A stretch of DNA of 24,730 nt from UMGS1781 sp964389545 (GTDB lineage: Bacteria; Bacillota; Clostridia; TANB77; CAG-508): assembly GCA_964389545.1 (NCBI GenBank), contig CAYMDN010000018.1, forward strand, positions 1 to 24,730, given 5' to 3'. Shown piece by piece: positions 5,877-13,498 of this stretch. Each line of letters opens with the position of its first letter. Position 1 is the stretch's first letter. The notes under the pieces were generated by a model. That model saw only the letters and a program-made list of their open reading frames with translations, searched no databases and was not told where the DNA came from. Made by a program: the position numbers and the translations under genes.

Positions 5877-8240
5877 ATGGACCAAATGGTTTTAAAAACA
5901 CAGCAATGGTTAAACAATACATATGGAGGAAAAACAGGATATGTAGAAGTAAGCGAAACAGGAAATACAGGATGGGCAACAATAAGTGCATTAATGAGAG
6001 CTATGCAAATAGAATTTGGAATAACAGCAACATCTAGCAACTTTGGACCAACAACAACAGCACGATTTAATTCAAGATTCCCTAATGGAATTAAACAACA
6101 AGCAGACGATGCTGATGACGAAGACAATATATATGCAATTATCCAAGGAGCATTATGGTGTAAGGGATATTCAACTGGAGCAGATAGAATAACAAAACAT
6201 TTTTATGGAGGAACAGGAAGAGGAATACGACAAATGAAAGAGGATGCAGGTATGATAAATCCAGATTCAACAGTAACAATAGAAGTTATGCAAGCATTAT
6301 TATCAATGAGACAATTTAAAAGAGTATCAGGGGGAGATGCAAATATAAGAGAAATGCAACAATATTTAAATAGAACTTATCCAGGATACATTGATTATGG
6401 ACCTTGTGATGGCATCTATGGAAGAGAAATGTGCGAAAATCTAATATTAGCATTACAGGCAATAGAAGGGCTAGATACTGATACAGCAAATGGAAACTTT
6501 GGACCAACAACAAAAAGATTGGTGCCAGTAATTCCATATACAGGTTCGACATATATGTCAGACGAGATTTCAGAAGCAATATTACTTGTTAGATATTCTT
6601 TGTATTGTAATGGATACACAGATGTAGATATACGTTCAGGAGAATGGGATAACAGTTTAGGAGAGATTTTGAAAACTTTTCAAAACGATATGTGCTTAAA
6701 CAAAACAGGAAAATGTGACCTAGATACATGGATGTCATTAATGACGAGTAGAGGAAATCCAGATAGAAGCTGTATTGCTTGTGATACAAGATTTGAAATG
6801 ACAGATGAAAGATTAAAATATTTAAAAGATAATGGATACAAAATAGTGGGAAGATACTTAACAGGACAAAACTATAAACAACTAAAAAAAGGTGAGATAG
6901 AAAGAATACTGAATGCAGGATTAAAATTGTTTATGATTTACCAAGAATCGGGAAGTGACATAGGATATTTCACTGAAGAAAGGGGAAAAACAGATGCTCT
7001 AAGAGCACCAGTAGCAGCTAGAAAGAGAGGAATCCCAGGGAATAAAGTTATTTTTTTTGCTGTAGATATGGATCCTACGGATGACGAAATAAAAAAATAT
7101 ATTATACCATATTTTAAATCAATTAATAATAATATAATGCCACAATATAAAGTGGGGATATATGGAACAAGAAATGTTTGTACGCAAGTTATGAACAAAG
7201 GATATGCCGAGAAATGTTTTGTAAGTGATATGTCGACAGGATATTCAGGAAATATGGGATTTACAATGCCTAAAGGATGGACTTTGGACCAGTTCTATGA
7301 AATAGAAAATATTTCAACAGGAAGTGATAAACGAATGGATTTAGATAAAGATGCATATTCAGGAAAGGACGAGGAAGCTTTAATAGACTATTCATATGGT
7401 AAAGTTTTAGACTATAATAAATATATAGAAAAATTAGAAGAGTATTATGTGGATTATAGAACTCAAAATGGAAAAACAAGAGATTCGTTAACAGTAGTTA
7501 GAGGTATAACCAATTTCCTTAGAAGTTTTAAGTATAGAAAGTATCACTTCATGGTGACACTTTTAGAAGATATTGATGACACCTTTATAGAATATGTAAA
7601 AAATAAAGATATATATCTATATAACAATTTAGAAAGATATGCTTCAAACGATGAAGTGGCACTAATTGATGAAGAAGGAGGTTTAATAGATATAGGACAT
7701 TTAGCGGCAACTATAGAAGGGTATCTATTCTGTAAGGTAATAGCTCCACGTTGGTTAGGATGGGCAGGTGATTTGGCTACGCTGATGCAAGATATTGATG
7801 ATGAATACTCAAAAGATAATTCATTAAGTAAATATAGTATAGCGCAAAAATTATGTGGGAAAAAATATCAATTTGGATATGTGGATATATGTACAGATGC
7901 AGATGCAATATCGATATCAAATGCAATTTCTAAAACACAGAATTCAGATGATCCACATTACTTATCGAAGGCTATAAAAAACTATTATACAATAGGAGCA
8001 AAGTTAAGATTTAGCAACTATGTGGAAGATTTTGGATTGGATAGTGAAAAAGAAGATTATACGGATGAAATAAAATATTTAGTAAATTTAGGAATTACTA
8101 ATAATATAATTATGAAAATATTGGGTAAAGTTCCAGGAAAGGAAACAATAGATGCAGCATGTAAAGCTTTTTCAAATTTTATTATTGAATTCTATAATTA
8201 TGGAAGCTGGATAGAAGAAGATACTATTATAATCGCATAG
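5877..8240 (+). CDS. Peptidoglycan-binding, glycoside-hydrolase-like (DUF1906 type) protein
   Basis: This 787-residue protein starts MDQMVLKTQQWLNNTYG, with no signal peptide or membrane helix. Residues 1-290 hold repeated peptidoglycan-binding-like units; NFGPTT occurs at 55-60 and again at 207-212. Residues about 297-490 form an Rv2525c/DUF1906-type barrel related to GH25 lysozymes: ACDTR at 301-305, YKIVGRYLTG, LKLFMIYQESG, VIFFAVDMDPTDDEI at 391-405 with Asp397 as a likely catalytic acid, and KVGIYGTRNVC. Residues about 500-787 are a further region with DIGHLAATIEGYL and WLGWAGDLATLMQDID near 605-641 whose activity I cannot name. The role is probably muramidase-like wall cleavage after non-Sec export or lysis. 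The RBS is AGAGAGG. A two-helix membrane protein follows, from its own promoter. Confidence 0.78.
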   Translation: MDQMVLKTQQWLNNTYGGKTGYVEVSETGNTGWATISALMRAMQIEFGITATSSNFGPTTTARFNSRFPNGIKQQADDADDEDNIYAIIQGALWCKGYSTGADRITKHFYGGTGRGIRQMKEDAGMINPDSTVTIEVMQALLSMRQFKRVSGGDANIREMQQYLNRTYPGYIDYGPCDGIYGREMCENLILALQAIEGLDTDTANGNFGPTTKRLVPVIPYTGSTYMSDEISEAILLVRYSLYCNGYTDVDIRSGEWDNSLGEILKTFQNDMCLNKTGKCDLDTWMSLMTSRGNPDRSCIACDTRFEMTDERLKYLKDNGYKIVGRYLTGQNYKQLKKGEIERILNAGLKLFMIYQESGSDIGYFTEERGKTDALRAPVAARKRGIPGNKVIFFAVDMDPTDDEIKKYIIPYFKSINNNIMPQYKVGIYGTRNVCTQVMNKGYAEKCFVSDMSTGYSGNMGFTMPKGWTLDQFYEIENISTGSDKRMDLDKDAYSGKDEEALIDYSYGKVLDYNKYIEKLEEYYVDYRTQNGKTRDSLTVVRGITNFLRSFKYRKYHFMVTLLEDIDDTFIEYVKNKDIYLYNNLERYASNDEVALIDEEGGLIDIGHLAATIEGYLFCKVIAPRWLGWAGDLATLMQDIDDEYSKDNSLSKYSIAQKLCGKKYQFGYVDICTDADAISISNAISKTQNSDDPHYLSKAIKNYYTIGAKLRFSNYVEDFGLDSEKEDYTDEIKYLVNLGITNNIIMKILGKVPGKETIDAACKAFSNFIIEFYNYGSWIEEDTIIIA

Positions 8241-8263
8241 TACTAAAATAAATCACATTAAGA

Positions 8264-8292
8264 TAGACAAATTTATACAGGTGTGATATTAT
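8264..8292 (+). promoter_or_regulatory. Sigma-A promoter for the two-helix membrane protein
   Basis: TAGACA (8264-8269), a 17-base spacer and TATTAT (8287-8292) each differ from consensus at one position. ATCACA (8252-8257) and TGTGAT (8282-8287) form an inverted repeat bracketing the promoter and may be an operator. Confidence 0.65.
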
Positions 8293-8315
8293 ACTATTTA
8301 TAGATAGGAGAAATA

Positions 8316-8762
8316 ATGAAAAAAATCAAAATTATATTAATCTTTTTAATATGTATTGGCATAATTGCTATGGTGATTTCGTTATATTTTTTCTTAAGGG
8401 AAAGACAATTTGTAGAAATTAACAATGAAAATATAGAATTTATTACAAAAGAATTGCGTCGTGATATAGAAAATGAGAAAGAACTTGAAGGAATGAGAAA
8501 AGTGGGATATCAAGTAGTTTGGCTTGGAGCAGAAATAGAAATATATTATGCACCATTTGAAAAAATAAACTCATACCCTACTGGCGAAGGAGAAATGGGA
8601 ATAGGAAATGTAGCAAAATATGTCAGAGAAAATGGATATTCAGAATCCACAATTGCTTTAAAAATAATTTATGTGTTGCTCATAGCTATTAGTATTTGCA
8701 TAGTGGCACTGATAGTGATATATAGAATTGAAAAATCAAAAAAGAAAACTAATGTACAGTAA
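8316..8762 (+). CDS. Two-helix membrane protein, unknown function
   Basis: This 148-residue protein has a hydrophobic helix at about 4-27 and another near 113-136, joined by about 85 mostly hydrophilic residues (NENIEFITKELRRDIENEKELEGM; GYQVVWLGAEIEIYYAPF). Both ends carry Lys/Arg, so the loop is probably outside the membrane. I do not recognise a family. It lies 75 bases after the lysozyme-like gene on the same strand. A protective or export role for that protein is conceivable, but its own promoter argues against obligate co-expression. The start ATG follows AGGAGA at about 8305-8310. Confidence 0.7.
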   Translation: MKKIKIILIFLICIGIIAMVISLYFFLRERQFVEINNENIEFITKELRRDIENEKELEGMRKVGYQVVWLGAEIEIYYAPFEKINSYPTGEGEMGIGNVAKYVRENGYSESTIALKIIYVLLIAISICIVALIVIYRIEKSKKKTNVQ

Positions 8763-8775
8763 AGTACATTAGTTT
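8746..8775 (+). terminator. Hairpin at the end of the two-helix protein gene
   Basis: AAACTAATGTAC (8746-8757) pairs with GTACATTAGTTT (8764-8775). The TAA stop begins in the loop. There is no long U-tract, so termination may be partial. Confidence 0.6.
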
Positions 8776-8850
8776 AATAAATTTTAACTTTTTTTAACTT
8801 TTTAAAAATATATAATTTCTTATGTTATAATAAAAAAACGGAGGGAGAAT

Positions 8851-9859
8851 ATGAATGATAACAAAAAAAGATAATAATTGCAGGTATTTTATTTGCTATA
8901 GTCATAATAATAATTTTTATTGTATTTAATAAATTCTATAGAGGAGAAGAGAATGAAGAAGAAGCGGAACCTAAAGGAGTTTTTCATCAAGAGATAAAAT
9001 TTAATAATCCTATTGTGCCAGAAGGATTTAAAAAAGTTGAGACAGATACTGCTAGCTGGGAAATAGAAAATGGAGTTCCAAAGGGATGGAATAATGGCTT
9101 AGTAATTGAGGATGAAATTGGAAATCAATTTGTATGGGTCAAAGCCAAAGAAACAAGAGAGCCTGAAGAAAATGATGATATAAAGGAACAAATAAATAAG
9201 TATGGTGGATTTTATGTTGCAAGATACGAAGTGGGAATTCCTAAACAATATATTGAAACAATAGGGGAGAATGAGATAAGAAGTACATTCAACAATAATG
9301 AGGGAATACCAACAAGTAAGAAAGATCAAATTCCATGGAATTGGATACATGAAGAAAAAGCAAAGAAAAATGCAATAAATATGTATAAAAATAGTAATTT
9401 AGTAAAAAGTAAAATGATACAATTTAACCACTGGTGTTACATTACAGATTGGCTTGATAATTGTGGCTATAACACAAGAGACAGTTTAGAATGGGGAAAC
9501 TATGCTGATTCAGTATTTGAGTTTACAGGATACTATTCAGAGGATACAAAATTATATAAATATGCAGAAAAAAATTAAAAAAGGGTGAAGTGATATTATC
9601 AACAGGAGCAACAGAGAGAAATAAAGCAAACAATATATATGATTTAGCAGGAAATTTAGCGGAGCTAACTTTGGATCATGAGGAAGATAAAGCGGGCTAC
9701 ACAGTAGGAGGATACTATAGCAGCAAAAGCTTCCTGAATGATGCAAAGAGAGGAGCTGTACATGAAGATGAATTTAGTTACCATTCTGTTAGGAATGCAA
9801 TATATAAAGATGCAAGCAATCCTAAACAGGGATTTAGAGTAGTATTATATATAAAATAG
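8851..9859 (+). pseudogene. SUMF1/formylglycine-enzyme-like membrane-anchored protein, broken by two frameshifts
   Basis: An ATG at 8851 with GGAGGG at 8840-8845 reads MNDNKKR and stops at 8872-8874. One extra A in the run of seven at 8863-8869 restores a helix (IIIAGILFAIVIIIIFIVFNKF), a linker and the frame 9015-9578. That frame stops just after a second run of seven A (9568-9574). Again one A more, or a -1 slip, joins it to KKGEVILSTGATERNKANNIYDLAGNLAELT and on to 9859. The product would be an N-anchored SUMF1-like fold: GGFYVARYEVG, SKMIQFNHWCYITDWL, EWGNYADS, NNIYDLAGN and terminal GFRVVLYIK, as in many clostridial surface proteins. The fold is used for oxidase or structural roles; I assign no activity. 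It could be a sequencing error, a phase-variable gene, or decay. Confidence 0.75.
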
Positions 9860-9872
9860 GAGAAATTAATAG

Positions 9873-10421
9873 ATGGAAAAAACAAAAGACATTTTCAATA
9901 TAATAAAAAAATCCACAATAATAATTTTCAAAATAAATAAAATATTGTTACTATTTTCAATAATATTTTTTACTGTTGTATTTATCACACATTTTATATT
10001 AAAAGGATATAATTTACAGTTTATACAATGGGTTTATTCAACAGCTATTATTATTTTAGCTATATGTCTAGCGATACGTATAATTGAAATATTTATAAAG
10101 CAAAGCAAAAAGGTCAAACTAGCAATTGGATATATATGCACAGCTTTAATAACAGTAGGTATAATATTTTGGAAAAAAGTAATTTCTGTTTTGTTTTGCT
10201 TGATATTCTTGATATTTATGATTCCTTTCAATAGTGAACATATAGTAGAAAGAAATGGAAGTAAATATGTGGCTGAAGTAGACTCGGAATTTACACATAC
10301 TACGGTTTATTTTTATAAATACATAAACATTTTTATAAGGAGCACTAAAGTGGAATTTGAAGAACATTATAAAGGAACACGAGACCCAATAATAAGAGAA
10401 AACATTGAAGTCTCATATTAG
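9873..10421 (+). CDS. Multi-pass membrane protein, unknown function
   Basis: This 182-residue protein has about four hydrophobic segments, near 22-44, 52-71, 83-100 and 103-118. A C-terminal domain of about 60 residues follows (SEHIVERNGSKYVAEVDSEFTHTTVYFYKYINIFIRSTKVEFEEHYKGTRDP). I know no function for it. The start ATG lies 13 bases after the stop of the broken SUMF1-like gene. Its RBS AGGAGA (9858-9863) overlaps that stop, so the two are translationally linked. If the upstream frameshifts are real, coupling may be lost. A strong terminator follows. Confidence 0.65.
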   Translation: MEKTKDIFNIIKKSTIIIFKINKILLLFSIIFFTVVFITHFILKGYNLQFIQWVYSTAIIILAICLAIRIIEIFIKQSKKVKLAIGYICTALITVGIIFWKKVISVLFCLIFLIFMIPFNSEHIVERNGSKYVAEVDSEFTHTTVYFYKYINIFIRSTKVEFEEHYKGTRDPIIRENIEVSY

Positions 10422-10428
10422 GAAATAA

Positions 10429-10459
10429 AAAAGAAAGTTCTATTATAGAACTTTCTTTT
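10429..10459. terminator. Bidirectional terminator
   Basis: AAAAGAAAGTTCTA (10429-10442) pairs with TAGAACTTTCTTTT (10446-10459) around a 3-base loop. It serves the + membrane gene and, with the A-run on its left, the converging holin gene. Confidence 0.9.
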
Positions 10460-10465
10460 CTAATA

Positions 10466-10945
10466 TTACTGCTTGTCATCTTTATTGATAGTATTAAGCT
10501 TATTTTCAAGCGTATTATAATATATTTCTAGCCCATATTTTAGGAAACTAGGTACTTTTATACCAATTTCTATAAGATTTTCTATTATACTTCTACTTTC
10601 ATTAATAATTAAGCATGTTAAAGTGAACCACCCAAATAACATTACAAAATCCAAATTGATATTAATTTTATTACCAAGTTGAGATAATGCGAAAGACAGA
10701 AAAAATGATAAAGCAATTAAAACCCAGTAACAAAATTTTTTTAATATACCAATAATTCCTTTAGACGAGCTTTCAGTTTTATTAATTTTAGATTTAAATG
10801 TACCTGTAAGATAGTCTGTGATATTTAATGCTAGATATCCAGCAAAAAGAATCCATTCGATTCCAAATAATGAAGTTAGAGAAATAAGCATTAAACTTAT
10901 AGTGCTACTTATTTTATTAAAAATTTTAGAGAATATGTTTTCCAT
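10466..10945 (-). CDS. Phage-type holin (TcdE / Holin_4_1 family)
   Basis: This 159-residue protein has three or four hydrophobic segments and the motif layout of the TcdE/UtxA holin family: FAGYLALNITDYLTGTFKSKI, a charged loop, SSSKGIIGILKKFCYWVLIALSFFLSFAL, FVMLFGWFTLTCLIINESRSIIENLIEIGIKVPSFL, and a hydrophilic tail. Such holins make membrane pores in phage lysis or release proteins that lack signal peptides, as TcdE does for clostridial toxins. No other phage gene is visible here. AGGAGG lies just upstream of the ATG. The 787-residue lysozyme-like protein at 5877, which lacks a signal peptide, is a conceivable partner. Confidence 0.8.
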   Translation of the reverse strand: MENIFSKIFNKISSTISLMLISLTSLFGIEWILFAGYLALNITDYLTGTFKSKINKTESSSKGIIGILKKFCYWVLIALSFFLSFALSQLGNKININLDFVMLFGWFTLTCLIINESRSIIENLIEIGIKVPSFLKYGLEIYYNTLENKLNTINKDDKQ

Positions 10946-11064
10946 AATAGCCTCCTTAAACTTGATATTAAAAACATTATAATAATAATTTTTTAGAAAA
11001 ATAAAAAAGAGGAGAAAAATAGATGATAGTAGATGAATAGTATGTAGATATCACATATAAATAA

Positions 11065-11093
11065 TTGAAAAAGATGTAAAAAAAGTGTAAGAT
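11065..11093 (+). promoter_or_regulatory. Probable promoter of the sigma-factor fusion gene
   Basis: TTGAAA (11065-11070), a 17-base spacer and TAAGAT (11088-11093) match sigma-A elements moderately. The GAGAGGAGG ribosome site follows near 11121-11129. Confidence 0.45.
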
Positions 11094-11133
11094 TTTAATA
11101 TGAAATGTTAATATATAAAAGAGAGGAGGAACA

Positions 11134-12777
11134 ATGGATCGAGAAGAAACAATCAGTAAATATATAATTGAAATGAAGTTAGACGTAGAAAAGATGATAC
11201 AAGATTTTAGAGGATATATACATACTATCATTGAAAATAATGTTGGAGATAGATTAAGCAATGAAGATAAAGAAGAAATTATGTCCGATGTATTTTTAAC
11301 AGTATGGCATAATAAAGAAAAAATAGATAATAGCAGTCCATTAAAATATTATATGGCAGGTATTGCCAGAAATTTAATAAGCAATAAATTAAGAAAACAA
11401 AATAAAAAATATAATCAAATAGAATTTGATGAGACGGAAATAATAGATATGCAAGATATGGATATTATATGTGAACAAGATGAAATATTAGAAGTAATAT
11501 CTGAAGAATTAAACAACATGAAAGAGAAAGACTATATGGTATTTGCTAAATATTATTATTATTCCAAAACTATAAAGGAAATTGCCATAGAATTGGGAAT
11601 GTCTGAATCAAATGTAGGAGTAAGATTACATAGAATAAAGAAAAAATTGAAGAAAGAACTAGAAAATAGAGGATTTAGGTATAAGCAATTATTAACTATA
11701 ATTATATTAATATTTGTTTTTACAGGAGTTGCAATTGCATGCAATATTGTAATAAAAACAATAAAAAAACAGATTTTTCCAGATACATCACAAGGTGTTG
11801 ATACTGCGATTGATAATGGATATATCCAAGATGTAAAATCGGAATATATACAATCTAATGATATAGAAATCAAGGTGAAAAGAGTACTTATGGATGATTA
11901 TAATTTGGATATAGAATTTGAAATAATGTTACAGAATACTGAAGAAAAAATAAAAGTAAATAATTTTGTATTATCAAATCTTTTGATAGTTGATGAAAAT
12001 GAAAATGTCATTGTTAGACAGCCGGATAATACTGATGATGGATATGAAAGAGTATGTAAAATAGGAAATGTAAATCCAGAAAATGATGCTAGAAGTTATT
12101 CGAATGGCTCAGAATACTTTAGAGTAACAGAAAATATAGATAATTACTACGGATATGCATATACTACACAATCTAACGGATTTCCTAAATCAAAAAAATT
12201 AAAGGTCATATTTGATAAATTAATCCTTTGGGATAAAAATATGGATATTATCGGACAGATAGAAGGAGAATGGGTTATAGAAATAGACTTACCAGAAGAA
12301 TTTTACAATAGAGAAACAATAACATACAAAGTTAAAAGCTGTAATCGAAAAGATGTGGATTTAGTATCATTAATGGTTTCTAAAACAGGAGCAAAGCTAA
12401 ATTTTATTGCTATTTGGGGTGACCCAATATTTGATGAAGATGATACTATGGAAGAAATAGCAAAAAAGACGGAAGAATGGTTAGATTTAAAAGAACAAAG
12501 ATGGAGAGATGCGCATAATATTATTCTACCCAAACTTATAAACGATGATTATATAATAAATGAAAATGGAAAAAAGTTTTATAGGTCTGAAAGTTCTTCA
12601 GATGGAAATATGCAAATTTCTCAAGGCATAGATGGAACAATGTCGTATTATCAAACTTATGATTTAACAAGCTTTGAAGCGACAGATAGATTAACGATAG
12701 TATTGCCTCTTGGAGCAGAAATGCTTGAAAATAGCGATGTAGAAGAGATAATAATAGAATTAGAAAGAAACAAGTAA
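11134..12777 (+). CDS. ECF sigma factor fused to a membrane helix and ectodomain
   Basis: This is a 547-residue single reading frame. Residues 1-90 contain sigma region 2 (GYIHTIIENNVGDRLSNEDKEEIMSDVFLTVWHN; YYMAGIARNLISNKLRKQN). Residues 122-178 contain region 4 with a helix-turn-helix (KTIKEIAIELGMSESNVGVRLHRIKKKLKKEL). A membrane helix follows at about 185-208 (QLLTIIILIFVFTGVAIACNIVI). The remaining roughly 340 residues would lie outside and are beta-rich, resembling DUF4179/DUF5643 ectodomains usually seen on anti-sigma-like membrane proteins (IEGEWVIEIDLPEEF). Regulator and sensor therefore seem combined in one chain. How such a sigma factor reaches the nucleoid is unclear: proteolytic release or direct membrane tethering. 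The RBS is strong. No separate anti-sigma gene is adjacent. Confidence 0.85.
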   Translation: MDREETISKYIIEMKLDVEKMIQDFRGYIHTIIENNVGDRLSNEDKEEIMSDVFLTVWHNKEKIDNSSPLKYYMAGIARNLISNKLRKQNKKYNQIEFDETEIIDMQDMDIICEQDEILEVISEELNNMKEKDYMVFAKYYYYSKTIKEIAIELGMSESNVGVRLHRIKKKLKKELENRGFRYKQLLTIIILIFVFTGVAIACNIVIKTIKKQIFPDTSQGVDTAIDNGYIQDVKSEYIQSNDIEIKVKRVLMDDYNLDIEFEIMLQNTEEKIKVNNFVLSNLLIVDENENVIVRQPDNTDDGYERVCKIGNVNPENDARSYSNGSEYFRVTENIDNYYGYAYTTQSNGFPKSKKLKVIFDKLILWDKNMDIIGQIEGEWVIEIDLPEEFYNRETITYKVKSCNRKDVDLVSLMVSKTGAKLNFIAIWGDPIFDEDDTMEEIAKKTEEWLDLKEQRWRDAHNIILPKLINDDYIINENGKKFYRSESSSDGNMQISQGIDGTMSYYQTYDLTSFEATDRLTIVLPLGAEMLENSDVEEIIIELERNK

Positions 12778-12798
12778 TAAATAGTATATAAAAAGAAA

Positions 12799-12826
12799 GG
12801 GGGTACTCCTAGTATGGAGTACCCCC
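12799..12826 (-). terminator. GC-rich terminator of the cassette gene
   Basis: GGGGGTACTCC (12799-12809) pairs with GGAGTACCCCC (12816-12826) around a 6-base loop. On the minus strand it is followed by TTTCTTTTTATA, so it terminates the minus-strand gene at 12883. On + it lacks a U-tract. It directly abuts the left inverted repeat. Confidence 0.85.
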
Positions 12827-12842
12827 AGAATTTCAAGAACCC
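12827..12842 (+). repeat. Left 16-bp inverted repeat of the cassette
   Basis: AGAATTTCAAGAACCC; perfect inverse partner at 13459-13474. It lies between the cassette terminator and the 3' untranslated region of the secreted-protein gene. Confidence 0.85.
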
Positions 12843-12882
12843 AAAAACTTATGCTACATTACTTTAGTACGATTTTAAACAG

Positions 12883-13434
12883 TCAGATAAAACGAATGTC
12901 CAAAAATGCTTCAATATAGACACGACGGTCTTCGTAGTATCCGCCTTGATTTTTGGCTGTATAGATTAGTCGGTAATCACAGCCTGGTGTTACAGAGAAG
13001 TATCCTGAAGTGAACTCTTCGAGTTCACCAGTGCTTCCTGCATAAACACTTCTACTGAAAACCGTCTCGGTGTTGGAAGAATCAATATATTTAACACAAG
13101 AAACGGTTAAGCAGTAAACTCCAAGGTTATCAACAGCTTTGTGCTTGAGACGAATCTGCATACGCCTTCCCAACGATGGAATGGTTCTGTAGGAACCACC
13201 GTTGTAACCGGTAAAGGTGAAACTACCAAGAGAGTTCTCACCCAGCTTCAAATCGGCATTGGTTGCCAGAGGAGAAACTTCATTTCCCGCGATGGAGATA
13301 GAAGCCTCGTTGATGTTTACCTCAGCCGCAAAAGCCGAAGTGGTGGATGAAAACAACGCCATTACTGCAAACAGAAGGCAGAGGGCGGAGCGCATAAAGC
13401 GCTGGGAATGTGACCGAGTTGCAAAAAAGTTCAT
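12883..13434 (-). CDS. Secreted protein of unknown function, foreign composition
   Basis: This 183-residue protein has a classical Sec signal peptide: basic MNFFATRSHSQRFMR, hydrophobic SALCLLFAVMALF, and AFA-A cleavage near residue 36. The mature 147 residues are probably beta-rich (LGENSLGSFTFTGYNGGSYRTIP, RRMQIRLKHKA, VYCLTVSCVKYIDSS, YFSVTPGCDYRLIYTAKN). Three cysteines remain after cleavage (108, 113, 152). I recognise no family. The start is the ATG at 13434 after GGAGG. An in-frame ATG 12 bases earlier overlaps the RBS. Codons use G and C far more than any neighbour, as expected of a recent arrival. It sits alone on the minus strand inside perfect inverted repeats, with its own GC-rich terminator. 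Confidence 0.8.
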   Translation of the reverse strand: MNFFATRSHSQRFMRSALCLLFAVMALFSSTTSAFAAEVNINEASISIAGNEVSPLATNADLKLGENSLGSFTFTGYNGGSYRTIPSLGRRMQIRLKHKAVDNLGVYCLTVSCVKYIDSSNTETVFSRSVYAGSTGELEEFTSGYFSVTPGCDYRLIYTAKNQGGYYEDRRVYIEAFLDIRFI

Positions 13435-13458
13435 AAAAACCTCCATAATTAAACGTTA

Positions 13459-13474
13459 GGGTTCTTGAAATTCT
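13459..13474 (-). repeat. Right 16-bp inverted repeat of the cassette
   Basis: GGGTTCTTGAAATTCT on +, the exact reverse complement of 12827-12842. It lies 12 bases upstream of the GGAGG block of the secreted-protein gene, so it is in its leader or promoter region. Confidence 0.85.
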
Positions 13475-13498
13475 ATACCTAAGTTGCAGACAAGAGCC

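Larger units (their letters stand above)
12827..13474. mobile_element. Inverted-repeat-bounded, GC-rich single-gene cassette
   Basis: The 16-base sequence AGAATTTCAAGAACCC at 12827-12842 is repeated as its exact reverse complement at 13459-13474. These bound 648 bases that hold one complete gene with its RBS. The inside is compositionally foreign: 31 G+C in 60 bases at 13141-13200 against 15 in 60 at 11221-11280. No transposase or recombinase is encoded. No target-site duplication is obvious at the outer edges. Elevated GC continues on the right to about 13540, so the repeats may not be the true ends. Possible natures are a non-autonomous transposon-like cassette, an invertible segment, or an RNA panhandle. 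Confidence 0.5.

Noticed and set aside
8851..8880. Programmed -1 frameshift of the AAAAAAG type
   Set aside because: The zero-frame register does not give the proper A-AAA-AAG heptamer and no stimulatory stem-loop or internal SD was evident; an A-run length change is simpler, though slippage cannot be excluded.
11023..11040. Five-codon leader peptide ORF (MIVDE) with an RBS upstream of the sigma-factor fusion gene
   Set aside because: Too short to support, no attenuator structure follows, and it lies before the likely promoter of that gene.
13141..13459. Plus-strand open frames inside the GC-rich cassette
   Set aside because: They are antisense to a gene with a clear signal peptide, RBS and terminator; open frames arise from the higher GC content.
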